Assembly (NCBI GenBank): GCA_049699715.1
Contig: JBNAVB010000001.1
Coordinates: 1-64,000 of the forward strand
Reading direction: 5' to 3'
Source: JAVZYK01 sp049699715
GTDB taxonomy: Archaea; Nanobdellota; Nanobdellia; Pacearchaeales; UBA284
Length of the DNA: 64,000 nt
Notes under the pieces: model-generated
What the model was told of the DNA's origin: nothing
Databases searched by the model: none
Seen by the model: only the letters and a program-made list of their open reading frames with translations
Program-made: the position numbers and the translations under genes
In this document: positions 17,466 to 28,600 of the stretch, piece by piece
Numbering within the stretch: position 1 is the first letter of the stretch
How the letters are laid out: the number at the start of each line of letters is the position of its first letter

Positions 17466-17711
17466 TTATTTTTCTCCTAGCCATATTTTTTCGAGCTGTT
17501 CTTTTTGATAGCGCAATTTCTCATATTTCTTTTTATATTCCTCAAGTTCAGATGAATAACCTTGTTTCTCTAATTCAACTATTCTTTTTAAAAAAATTTC
17601 TTCTGGTTCGGAGTTATAAACAGCCGGAGCTTTCAAACTTCTTTTCATGGCTCCAAGCAATTCAGTCAACTCTGCTTTGAGTTCTTTCGGCAATTTTTGT
17701 TTTGATTCCAT
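17466..17711 (-). CDS. Small coiled-coil protein of unknown function
   Basis: The 81-residue protein is highly charged and almost entirely helical, with a likely coiled coil over residues 40-78 (LEKQGYSSELEEYKKKYEKL). It has a TATA-like CTATATAAAACTC about 30 bases upstream on the minus strand and is transcribed divergently from the peptidase gene. No enzymatic motif is visible. It could be a structural or adaptor protein, or the regulator of the divergent pair. Confidence 0.55.
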   Translation of the reverse strand: MESKQKLPKELKAELTELLGAMKRSLKAPAVYNSEPEEIFLKRIVELEKQGYSSELEEYKKKYEKLRYQKEQLEKIWLGEK

Positions 17712-17761
17712 TTAATTTAAGTTTCCTTTGAGTTTTATATAGTTATTATACTACTATCAGA

Positions 17762-17787
17762 TAGTAACAAATAGAAAGATTTAAATA
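17762..17787 (+). promoter_or_regulatory. Extended archaeal promoter of the peptidase gene pair
   Basis: TAGTAACAAATAGAAAGATT followed by TAAATA has the same AC-rich upstream element plus BRE-TATA as the promoter at 9792-9817. The TATA centre is about 43 bases upstream of the ATG at 17826, giving a leader of about 15 bases. Confidence 0.6.
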
Positions 17788-17825
17788 GGGGTTTTGCCTC
17801 TATATTTTATAATAATTGATATAAA

Positions 17826-18200
17826 ATGGCAGAACAAGTCTTACATTATTTTGGAAGAAAAGTTTGGAGAAGAATCTTAGAGGAAACCTTAGAGGATTAT
17901 GACATACAATACAAAAAAGGGCCTTTTTATATAAAAGAAGAAGAACTGAGAACAAAGAATCATAGATATCGTACTGATAATGGATATATCGATGATGAAA
18001 AGGGGATTATTGTTATTAACTGTGATTTGCCAAGAGATGAAAGAGAGATAACTCTGAATCATGAGCTGATCCATGGGAGATATCCAAATTTAAGCGAAAA
18101 GAAAGTGGAAAATTTGGCTCTGGAATTGTTCAACAAATATCAAATTGGTTATGATTTTTATAAATCGAGAAAACAAAAAACGAAAGGCAAAGAAAAATGA
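17826..18200 (+). CDS. Small HExxH metallopeptidase-like protein
   Basis: The 124-residue protein carries the zinc-peptidase motif HELIH at residues 79-83 within ITLNHELIHGRYP. It is followed by a helix VENLALELFNKY with glutamates at 95 and 100 that could give the third ligand, as in M78/ImmA-IrrE peptidases. The N-terminal half is basic and may be a substrate-binding extension. Such small peptidases often act on a repressor or inhibitor encoded next to them. The downstream gene overlaps by four bases, so the two are translationally coupled. The substrate is not known. Confidence 0.65.
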   Translation: MAEQVLHYFGRKVWRRILEETLEDYDIQYKKGPFYIKEEELRTKNHRYRTDNGYIDDEKGIIVINCDLPRDEREITLNHELIHGRYPNLSEKKVENLALELFNKYQIGYDFYKSRKQKTKGKEK

Positions 18201-19504
18201 GCAAAGAAAGAGAATTGAAAAGGAAACTGAAAAGTTGTTATAGAATTATTGAAAACGCGCAAAAGGATAGTGAGAAATATACCCTAAATGGCATTTTTAG
18301 AATGCTAGATGATCTTTATGAGGCGAAAAAAAAGATAGTTGAAATAGAAAAGGATTTGTCCCCATTCTCTCGGCCGCATCCACTTTTGGGTTTCTTTATA
18401 GGCATTGATGCCGGAAGCTCTAAAGAGCTGGAAGAACTAGGAATTCAGAGTAATAAACAAATTTTAGATAGTGTAGTAGCAAATGAAATTTTGAATAGGA
18501 TAATTAACTATAACAAAGGAGCATTCCAAAATTTTGATGAACATTTAGAGTTTTTTTTAATGCAGAAGGATCCAGAAAGATTAAAAAGCAAAAGGAAAGA
18601 GAAAAAAAGTTTTTTTGATTTTTTGAGGGGGAATAAGAATAGCCAGATTGAAGATGAAAATGAAGATAAAAATGGGAAATACACGCTTAAAAATATTTTA
18701 GAAGAAAAATTTGAACTTAATAAAGAAAAATTAAAAAACTATTTTAATAATTTTGTAGAGCACTACTATGCTGCTCTAACAACCAATTTAAAGAAATTGT
18801 CTGGAGAACTGAATGAATTAACACTTTTAGAAGAATTCGATTTCCTAAAGAAAATTTTAGATAAATTGAAAGAAATAGGCCTCGAAAAAAAGGTATATGT
18901 AAAGGAAGGGACTAAAGAAAGATACCTTGAGGATAAAGAAATCTTGGATATGGCAATTAGTTATGCTGAAAAGGAGTTGTCTTTTATAGAAAAAAATATT
19001 TTTTTAATTAATGACTATAATTTTGAAAAATTTTTCTTTCAAGACGAAGTTCAAGAGCATTATGATTTCCTGAAAGATTTTGTCAAGGAACACAATGATG
19101 GGAGTTATGTTAACCTTGTTGAAAGAATAAATAAAATTGGTGAAATTGTAGAAGTTAAGAAGAAAGACTTTTCAGAAAAATTGGGGAAAGTTCAGGATGG
19201 GCTTGAAAAAAGAGCTTTGGAAGAAGCAACTAAAGGAAATTCTTATTATAAGTCGGTGCTCAACGAATTTATTGGCCTTTCAATCAAATATAGCAAGGTT
19301 TTAGAAGAAGATGATAAAGAAATTGGAATTTTACCTAATCTTTATGATCCGGATGTTCACATTTCCGTAAATAATAAAAATCAAGGAGGAGTTTTGCCTC
19401 TCTATGGTCTTTATAAGAATTCCGGGGAGGGGAGTCTTGTTAGAACAGTTTTAGATATTGAACTAAACTACATAAGAAATAAAAATAAAACTCATGATAA
19501 TTGA
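18197..19504 (+). CDS. Large helical protein coupled to the peptidase gene, function unknown
   Basis: The 435-residue protein is rich in Lys, Glu and Phe and is predicted to be largely helical, with several coiled-coil stretches. There is no signal peptide, no clear membrane helix and no catalytic motif that I recognise. A low-complexity charged loop (KNSQIEDENEDKNGKY) lies near the middle, separating two helical halves. The C-terminal 60 residues (DPDVHISVNNKNQGGVLPLY) look globular. The four-base ATGA overlap with the upstream HExxH gene implies a functional pair. It could be a peptidase substrate or sensor; that is inference. It ends about 160 bases before the rRNA promoter. Confidence 0.6.
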   Translation: MSKERELKRKLKSCYRIIENAQKDSEKYTLNGIFRMLDDLYEAKKKIVEIEKDLSPFSRPHPLLGFFIGIDAGSSKELEELGIQSNKQILDSVVANEILNRIINYNKGAFQNFDEHLEFFLMQKDPERLKSKRKEKKSFFDFLRGNKNSQIEDENEDKNGKYTLKNILEEKFELNKEKLKNYFNNFVEHYYAALTTNLKKLSGELNELTLLEEFDFLKKILDKLKEIGLEKKVYVKEGTKERYLEDKEILDMAISYAEKELSFIEKNIFLINDYNFEKFFFQDEVQEHYDFLKDFVKEHNDGSYVNLVERINKIGEIVEVKKKDFSEKLGKVQDGLEKRALEEATKGNSYYKSVLNEFIGLSIKYSKVLEEDDKEIGILPNLYDPDVHISVNNKNQGGVLPLYGLYKNSGEGSLVRTVLDIELNYIRNKNKTHDN

Positions 19505-19664
19505 ATGAATAGTAATTGAAGGAATTGTTTTTAGAGGTGTGCTGCATGATCTATTCTATATGATTTATTCGGATTTTAATTCTCAAACGCTACTTATTAT
19601 CTAGTGTGTTAATAATCTTTGAAAATTAATAATTATTGAAAACCATGCACCAGTGAAAAACCAG

Positions 19665-19680
19665 CGAAAGCTTTATAAAT
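19665..19680 (+). promoter_or_regulatory. Likely rRNA operon promoter
   Basis: CGAAAGCTTTATAAAT is a good BRE-TATA sequence about 205 bases upstream of the 16S 5' end. The predicted transcription start is near 19700, giving a leader of about 185 bases. The stretch from 19505 to 19664 contains no gene that I can support. Confidence 0.6.
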
Positions 19681-19699
19681 TATAAACGCGCGTGGATTA

Positions 19700-19884
19700 T
19701 ACTAAAATGTCACGAATGAGTGCCTTAATAGTCATACAAGTTAAGGTATGATGTTGTAATGGCAGTTATTCGTGAACTCGACGATTCTTTTAGAATAATG
19801 TAAGAATTAAGTTAATGAGATGGGACAATTGCGGCTCAATTGTCTTTTTCGATGACTTGCTTAATGATTGCGACACCCAAATTA
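19700..19884 (+). other. 16S leader with processing stems
   Basis: The leader contains a stem CACGAAT (19711-19717) paired with ATTCGTG (19768-19774). A second hairpin, GACAATTG/CAATTGTC (19824-19844), has a five-base loop and is followed by five T. Segments GGCAGT (19761-19766) and TCGAC (19778-19782) can pair with GTCGA and ACTGCC downstream of 16S at about 21403-21420, which would make part of the 16S processing stem. The alternative pairings suggest a conformational switch, but this is unproven. Confidence 0.5.
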
Positions 19885-21341
<1,457 letters not shown>

Positions 21342-21342
<1 letters not shown>

Positions 21343-21373
21343 ATAAATTTTCTTTAAAAAAAGAAAATTTATA
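21342..21373 (+). other. Perfect 14-bp hairpin at the 16S 3' end
   Basis: TATAAATTTTCTTT (21342-21355) and AAAGAAAATTTATA (21360-21373) are exactly complementary with a four-A loop. The first base coincides with the last base of mature 16S. The stem could guide 3' maturation. The rest of the spacer up to the tRNA is A+T-rich and has a TATA-like AAAAACTTTAAAAAGC near 21500, a possible internal promoter for the tRNA. Confidence 0.6.
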
Positions 21374-21536
21374 TGGCAAATAAAATTAAAAAATCGGAGA
21401 TAGTCGATAGCGAGACTGCCTTTACAACAAATTTTTTAGGAAAGAAAAGTTAATTAAGGAAGCACCTAAAAAAATTTTATCAATAAAAAATCAAAAAATA
21501 AAAACTTTAAAAAGCTACAAGCTCTGAAAATAAGGA

Positions 21537-21645
21537 GGGCCTGTAGTTCAGCGGTAGAATGCCTCCCTTGCACGTGAGGGAAGTGTCCCTTCACAACTCT
21601 CACTAAGAACGGAGGAGGTCGTGGGTTCGATTCCCACCGGGTCCA
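21537..21645 (+). tRNA. tRNA-Ala (TGC) with 37-base anticodon-loop intron
   Basis: The tRNA lies in the 16S-23S spacer, its usual place in archaea. Acceptor GGGCCTG pairs with CGGGTCC and includes the G3-U70 pair that defines alanine identity; the discriminator is A. The anticodon stem is CCTCC/GGAGG with loop C-T-TGC-A-C. An intron occupies 21573-21609, between positions 37 and 38, the canonical archaeal site. Its ends can form a GTGAG/CTCAC stem consistent with a bulge-helix-bulge for the splicing endonuclease. The spliced length is 72 nucleotides; CCA is not encoded. Confidence 0.93.
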
Positions 21646-21984
21646 TAATTTTCTACTGCTCTACTGCATGACAATATACGAGAGAGAAATCATGTTCATC
21701 AGCAACGTCGGAAACGTTGCAATTCTTCAGATGAATCACAAAATATGACGCTGGTAAGTGTAACTTGCCGGCCGAGTTGATGCTTAGAAAATCTTTTAGG
21801 AAAAGATTTCCCAAGAAAATGAAACTTTTCTGAGCGCCGAAAATCTTTGATTTTCGAGCGTATCAAAAGAAATCTTTCCTGAAAAGGCAAATGAGATATC
21901 ATAGTAAGAAAGCACAACAACTAGACATAAGTCTTTTTCATCTTCGAAAAAGATTTATCAAAGTGGTTGGAAGCGTTAAGCTTG
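21646..21984 (+). other. tRNA-Ala to 23S spacer with 23S processing stem (5' arm)
   Basis: This spacer of about 340 bases has no gene that I can support. It holds a hairpin GCAACGT/ACGTTGC near 21702-21720. It also contains the 5' arms of two stems that enclose 23S: GATATCATAGTAAGAAAGCAC (21896-21916) pairs with 24895-24916 apart from one bulged base and a wobble, and GGTTGGAAGC plus following bases (21965-21984) pairs with 24869-24886. These are the expected substrates for precursor cleavage. Confidence 0.65.
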
Positions 21985-24868
21985 ATTAATTTATTAAACT
22001 GCTAGACGGATGACTTGGCTTAGATTGTGATGAAGGACGCGGCAAGCTGCGATAAGCTTGAGGGAGCCGCATGCAGGCTTTGATCTCAAGGTCTCCGAAT
22101 CTGAAACAGATTGTTCGAAGAGAACAATATTCTTTGAGAAAGCATACGCTGGGAATTGAAACATCTTAGTACCGGCAGGAAAAGAAAATAATAATGATTC
22201 CCTTATTAGCAGCGAGCGAAGAGGGAACAAGGCAAACCGAATCCGCTAGGGAAACTTAGCGGAGATGTGGAGTTGGCCGGGTTACACCTAAGGTCATTGA
22301 GTTGAAGTCTCCTGGAAAGGAGCGCCGTAGAGAGTGATAGCCTCGTAAACAGGATGATTATGGTGAGTGCCCGTGTCCAAGAGTAGCGCGTCCCGGTTAG
22401 GACGCGTGAATATGGTTCTACTAAGAACTAACTTTAAATATGAATCTAAGACCGATAGCGCACTAGTACCGTGAGGGAATGTTGAAAAGTACTTCTAGCG
22501 AAGAGTGCAAAGACCTGAAATCTAGCAGTTATAGTCAGTTACTGCTCTCTACGGAGAGTTGTAACATACGTTTTGGAAAACGGGCCAAGGAGTTGATGTG
22601 AGTGGCAAGGTTAAGTTGCTATGCAACGGAACCAAAGCGAAAGCGAATGTTCGTATCGCAAGAAAGGAACAGTGTATGAAAATGCATTAGTCACTAGCAT
22701 CAGACCTGAAACCAGGTGATCTACTCGCGAGCAGGATGAAGCTTCCCTAACGGGGAGTGGAGGTCCGAACAAGTGCTATGGGCAAGTGCTTTGATGACTT
22801 GTGAGTAGGGGTGAAAAGCCAATCTAACCTGGCGATGGCTGGTTCCTGCTGAAATATACTTTAGTATAGCCTCTTGTTAGTTGGCTATCATGGTAGAGCG
22901 ACGGATGGGACATGCAGGCAAGTTTTCTTGTCGGTGTCCTTTCCAACTCCGAATGTGGTAGCAACGCAGCAAGGGAAACAGGTGTGCGGGGTAAGCTTGT
23001 ACACCGAAACCGGAACAACGGAGACTAGAGTTAAGGTCCCAAAATGTTAACTAAGTGCTTTTGAAAGGAGTCTTGATTCTGAGACAGTTGGGAGGTAGGC
23101 TCAGAGGCAGCCACCCTTTAAAGAAAGCGTAACAGCTCACCTATCGAGAATCAGGGCACTGAAGATTGACGGGGCTAAGTTAACTACCGAGACTCTTGTG
23201 TTTTTCCTTCGGGAAAAACAGGTAAGCAGGCGTGCTGTCTGGGCAGAAGCCTCTTCGTAAGAAGGGGTGGACCGGATAGTAACGAGAATCTTGGCATTAG
23301 TAGGATCATACTTACGTGAGAGCCGTAAGGGTCGTAAGAGCTAGGGTTCCTCGACAATATCGATTAGTCGAGGGTTAGTCGATCCTAACTGTGTACTTAA
23401 CTGATACACGGGAAAATGGGGGGCATGTTAATATTCATGCGCTGCCTAGCATCGTTAAAGTTTTCGAGGACACTTCGAGATAAACAGAGTGTATCTGCAA
23501 AGACATTTCTTGCAAGAAGATTGTGGAGTATCGTAATGATGAGAAACGATTGAATTGCGAGAACGAAAGTCTGTTGATTCTTGGAGTCCGTGAAAAGTCG
23601 AAAATGAAGATGTTAGGCAATCGTACCTAGAACTTGCACTGGTGCTCTTGCTGAGAAGGCAAAGATCTGCAAGCTTAAAGCTGGTAAGGGAATTCGGCAT
23701 ATTGGTCCTGTAGCTTCGGTAGAAGGGATGCCTATATTCGTGTTTAGAAATTCTTAGATGCGAAGGTAGGTTGCAATAACAAGGATCGCCCGACTGTTTA
23801 TCAAAAACGTAGCCAAGTGCTAGGCCGAAAGGCTTCGTACACTTGGTGAGACCTGCCCAGTCGCGGTGTTTAAAACTCCTTTTCAAGGGAGCTAAGACCC
23901 GTGAAACGGCGGGCCTAACTGTGAGGCTCTTAAGGTAGCGTAATACCTTGTCGTCTGAATGGCGACTTGCATGAATGGTTTAACGAGGTGGTCACTGTCC
24001 CTACCAGCGAGCTTCCGAACCTCTCATCCTGGTGCAAAGACCAGGGACGTCTAGTGGGAAGCGAAGACCTTGTGGACCTTTACTGCAACTTGTAGTTGTT
24101 TTTTGTAATGAAATGCATAGAGTAGCTAGGAGAGATGAAGCGTAGCTTTGGCGAGGCGGATCGAAAGTGTAACACTAGCTATTTTTTTACAAGAGACTCA
24201 CTTGAAAAAGGACAGCTACTGGCGGGCAGTTTGGCTGGGGCGGCACCCTTCCGAAAAGATATCGGAAGGGCCCAATGGTGAGCTCAGCGTAGTTGGAAAC
24301 TATGTGTAGAGTGCAGAGGCAAAAGCTCGCCTGACTGTGACTCGCAAAGAGAGAGTCGCAGATACGAAAGTAGGGCTCAGCGAACCTTGATGCTCCTTTA
24401 GTGGGAGCTCAATGTGACAGAAAAGGTACCCCAAGGATAACAGGCTTGTCGCACCCGATAGTCCATATTGACGGTGCGGTTTGGTACATCGCCGTCGGCT
24501 CTTCCTATCCTGGCTGTGCACAAGCAGCCAAGGGTGTCGGGGTTCACGCATTAAAAGGGATCGTTAGCTGGGTTAAGAACGTCGCGAGACAGTTTGTTTG
24601 ATATCTACTAGACGTGTTGTTGCCTGAGTGGAAGAAGCAAGTAGTACGAGAGGAACCTTGCTTCGAAGCCTCTGGTTTAGCGGTTGTCCTTATCGGGCAG
24701 GCCGCGCAGCTACGCTTTGACTGATAAGAGCTGAAAGCATCTAAGCTCGAAGCAGCCCGCAAAAATAGGCAACTAAGGCCGTTGAAGAAAACAACGTTGA
24801 TAGAGTTGGGGTGTAAGGCCAAAGGCAACGATGGTTTCAGCCCGCAACTACTAAAAGCCTCTTTTTAA
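21985..24868 (+). rRNA. rrl: 23S ribosomal RNA
   Basis: The gene is about 2.88 kb, the normal archaeal size, with no large intron. Recognisable blocks include GATGAAGGACGCGGCAAGCTGCGATAAG near the 5' end, the domain V GGCGGGCCTAACTGTGAGGCTCTTAAGGTAGCG block near 23910, the peptidyl-transferase region, and the sarcin-ricin loop AGTACGAGAGGAACC at about 24643. Exact ends are placed from the flanking processing stems and are uncertain by about 10 bases. No 5S gene follows within this window, so 5S is unlinked, as in many DPANN archaea. Confidence 0.96.
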
Positions 24869-24916
24869 CAAGTAAGGCTTCCAATCATCACATTGTGCAT
24901 TTCTTACTATGATGTC
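24869..24916 (+). other. 23S processing stem (3' arms)
   Basis: CAAGTAAGGCTTCCAATC (24869-24886) pairs with 21965-21984, and GTGCATTTCTTACTATGATG plus TC (24895-24916) pairs with 21896-21916. Together they form a nested precursor stem around 23S, as expected for bulge-helix-bulge processing in archaea. Confidence 0.65.
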
Positions 24917-24958
24917 GATGCTTTTTTGATTTTTTAAATTACTAAAGAAGAAAAATTT

Positions 24959-25279
24959 TTAGATGAACCTTCTAACTTTCTTAATCGTTCCTGAAACTCC
25001 TACACATTCTAAATCTGTAAGAGTGAGAGAAGCTTTAACCTTATCAACCAATTTTGTAACAATGCTGATTATAGCATAATTTTTCCTGAGTTCTATAAAG
25101 AGCACTCCCGCTTTAGCATAGCCATAAATGCCGATGAAATCCAAGATTGCCTTGTCTATCTTCTCTTTCAACTCGTTTTCGTTCAGCACTTTTTTTGACT
25201 TGATGACAAGATAATGCCTTTTCTCTCGCAATGTTGGCAAAAGTTTAAGTTTTTTCTCGATTGGTTTCTGTTTCTTCAT
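24959..25279 (-). CDS. rnp2: RNase P protein component 2 (Pop5/Rpp14 family)
   Basis: This is a protein subunit of RNase P, which removes the 5' leader of precursor tRNAs. The family pattern is clear: LPTLREKRHYLVI near the N-terminus, a central YGYAKAGVLFIEL strand, and SGTIKKVRRF at the end. The internal Met at 25279 is preferred as the start, because the longer frame overlaps the upstream lipobox gene. This gives 106 residues, close to the family size. The gene follows the upstream gene by 17 bases and points towards the 3' end of 23S. Confidence 0.88.
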   Translation of the reverse strand: MKKQKPIEKKLKLLPTLREKRHYLVIKSKKVLNENELKEKIDKAILDFIGIYGYAKAGVLFIELRKNYAIISIVTKLVDKVKASLTLTDLECVGVSGTIKKVRRFI

Positions 25280-25296
25280 TTTTTCTTTTTTTATTT

Positions 25297-25608
25297 TCAC
25301 TCGGGCCCGCATTTGCCCTTGATGCAAGTGCAATTGCTAATTTTACAGTTATAGAGCGCTGTGCATATAAGCTGATTTTGTGGCGGGCAATCTTTTAGCT
25401 TGTCTTCATAGACACTCGCCAAACCTCTAGGAACACATTGTTCTGTGCCTCCTGAATTGCAAGGGCAGCATGTTATCTGAACTTTTACACAATCGTTGTC
25501 TGTGAGACACTCGGCTTGTGGCGCACATCCACTTGCGCCAACAACCGCGAGAAGTAAAAGAATAAATGATAAAAAAAGCACGATTGTTGAAAGTCTCATA
25601 TTTATCAT
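25297..25608 (-). CDS. Small Cys-rich exported protein with lipobox
   Basis: The 103-residue protein starts with a signal sequence (STIVLFLSFILLLLAVVG) ending in ASGC, which fits a bacterial-type lipobox with lipidation at the Cys. The mature part has about 13 further cysteines in patterns such as TCCPC and NCTCIKGKC, suggesting several disulfides. It resembles Cys-rich exported domains in other DPANN archaea, but I cannot name the family. The presence of Lgt at 16457-17251 makes lipidation plausible. Met4 is an alternative start. The RNase P gene follows closely. Confidence 0.65.
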   Translation of the reverse strand: MINMRLSTIVLFLSFILLLLAVVGASGCAPQAECLTDNDCVKVQITCCPCNSGGTEQCVPRGLASVYEDKLKDCPPQNQLICTALYNCKISNCTCIKGKCGPE

Positions 25609-25699
25609 CTGTTAATAAGAGCGAGAGGATTAAAAAAAGTTTCCCTTTTAATTGTTAAGATATGTGAAAAATGATTGAAAAGTGATGTTTGTCGGGCAA

Positions 25700-28600
25700 T
25701 CATGTCATTGCTGCGCGGAATGCAGCTTCTATTGCTTCTTTAGGCCAACCTGCTTCCTGGAGCTTGGCTACGATTTCTTGTTTTGTCGCGCCCGTCGTTA
25801 AGGCATCGCGAATATAACTTGTAAGCTCAGGGTACGCCTCGGCTTTTGCTTGTGCTCCCGCCCCTTTCTTCGCCGAGGGGATTATGACAAATATGATGAC
25901 TACAACTGCTATAGCCGCTATAACAACGCTAATGACCACATACACAAGCCATCCTATTGCCGGCTTTTCTTCTATTACATAAACTGAATTAAGGATCATA
26001 TCAAGATCAGCGCCAGTCCATCCGAACTGCTGAAGCTGCTGTTTCATCTCAGCTCTTGATGCGCCTTGCTGAGCTCTGGTCTGAACATATTCTGTAATAA
26101 TACTTATGTCACAAGTCCTCTGGGCTGATGGGATTGTTGAATAAGGATCGCTCGTGTTACATGTCGTGCTCATTAGATCACATTGTCTTGTCTGCGTGGC
26201 TTGTGGCCTGCATGGCAATGGCTGCCATTCGCTACAACTGTAATCATTTTCAGAACAAGGCAGCGCAGCTGCGCATGATTGTGTTTGGGTTATTGCTTTA
26301 AATTGAGGACAAGAAGCGGTTCCTATGTAAGTACAATTAACAATTCTTGTTTGGATTCCCCCAATGCATGAGCTCCAGTTTGAAATAACTGGCGCGTCAG
26401 TACAGTTATAGAAAGTATCGTTGCAATCTGTTGGCGCGCCCGCAACTCCAACATAGAAAGGAGTTGAAACTTGATGAATTAAAGTTTCGTTGACAGGAAC
26501 TTGAACAGGCTTGTAGCGCACACGAACTGTTAAAGAGTAAGTTCCATTCTGTGTCGGCGCCTTGAAATTGCCAAATATAGTTTTATTTAGTCTCACTGTG
26601 TAGATATTGTTCCAATCGCGGCATTTGCATAATGCTGTATTGCATGAGTTACTTGAGGTGTCAAGACAAGCGGTATAGCCTGCATTATTGCCATAGCATG
26701 CATCATACAATTGGATTATTTGTCCTTCGACACTTGCCTGGCAATATCCTTCTGTTCGATTCCATTTCTGGGTTTCTGATTGCGAAATGAAATTGCCTAG
26801 CTCGAGAGTGGCATTGGCGGTACAATTTTCCCAGCACTCTTGATCTTGAGGACAAGTTAGCTGCTCACCATAATATTTCCCAAAACCTGCTCCTGTAGCG
26901 CAGCAGTGCCCTTTTCTTGAGCATGCTGTCGAAGGTTCTTGGCTTCCATATTTCCAAAGTTCGACATTATCAAAATACACGCGTTGACCATAATAATTGT
27001 AGTTGTCTATCTTGCCATGCGATACAAGCCATATTTCTGTTATTGTATCTTCAGGACTTCCACCGTGCTGTGTCCAGTCATCAAACAAATTAGCCCCGTC
27101 ATTCAATACTTTATCAGCTGGAGGAACCGTCTTATTCACGCAAGCATCTCCGTAAGGGCATGCCGATGCCGCCCCCCCTCCTAAATTATACCAGTAGTGC
27201 AGTGCTCTTTCAGCATTCTGAGAAGTCTTGCCTTTAACAATAATTTCAAATGCGTAGCCAGTTCCAGGTGTTGTTGCTGGATCTAAAGCTACGCTCCATT
27301 TCAATTGCTTTTCTGTTTGGAAATATAATTCTGGTAACTTTTCTTTTTTATTTTCTTCTTTAGGCAAATTTGGCAAATTCGATAACGTTACTGCTGCATC
27401 TCCTGAAGGAGCCGTAGCACATTCATCAGGCGAGTCAAAATAAATACAAATGCTTTTGCTTGCTGTAGCAATTCGATCATTGTAGGTGCCTATTACAGTT
27501 AGTGTTGTTCTGCCAGCAACTGTTGGTGTAAATTTCGATTTTCCATTAGACGTGATGTTAGCAAGTATGCCTTTAACTGGAGACTGAGCCCATGCAAATG
27601 TTGCTTGATTTGTTACGTCTACGTTGTCTACTATCATAGAGGCATTAAAAATACTCACGTTTGAATTGCCCCATGCTGTTTTTGTGCCATTATTTTCATC
27701 AAATTTGAATTCAGCAACAAGCCCATTTCTTATATCTATGCCATTGTATCTTGCTGTTACTTCATCAGCAGAGAGTGCCCTAGTGTAAATCCTTACTTCA
27801 TCAATTGTGCCGTTGAAATATTCTAAAATAAGATCATTTCCTATTATGCTCCAATTTATTGGAAGTGATGAAAAGCTTGTAAAGTTATCCGGGGTGCCAT
27901 TTAAGTATAAAGCCATATGTGTGCCATTCGATGTCAAAACAACGTGATACCATTGATTAATATTTAAACTAGTTTTACCGATAAGTGTATCGCCCCCCCA
28001 GTGAAAAAAAGATAATTTGTTTCCTTTAAGGAAAAAACCATAACGATTATTTTGTGCAACAATGGTACTATATTGATCTGGAGACCTAAATTTTAAAGGA
28101 TATATCCAGGATTCTATAGTGTATTTATTAGTAATAGTAATCGGTCCAAAAACCACTTTAGACTCATTGGAATTTAAATTGAACTGCAAGGCATTTCCTT
28201 CTTTACCTGTTGTCCAGTTTGCTCCGGAAATTGTCCCATATTTAACTTTTATATTATCTCGGCCAGTAATTGTTACATATTGGGTTGGTTTTGTAAGTTC
28301 CTTAACTTTAAAAGCCCTTGTGCCAAGTGCTTGAACAACAGAGATGTTTGAATTAGTTTCAGATGAGATGGTTGAGTCTAAGAATAAAGCATTTTCAAAA
28401 AGGACATCTCCAGTAGTGTTAACTACTTGAGACTCTATGCCGGCATTGCCCATATCAATGTTAGAAGCAAAGGTAAACCAGCCTGGGAACAATGCCGCAT
28501 TGAATTTGCTATTTAAGATAACTTGCTTACAGTTTGCGCCTGCTTTCAAGCAGCAAGTTCCTTCTGGATCTGCATCAATCAAATTACATGTGCCATCACT

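Noticed and set aside
24917..24958. 5S rRNA after 23S
   Set aside because: The gap to the RNase P gene is too short and shows no 5S sequence.
25280..25333. Longer start for the RNase P protein
   Set aside because: It would overlap the lipobox gene, and the extra residues are not part of the family.
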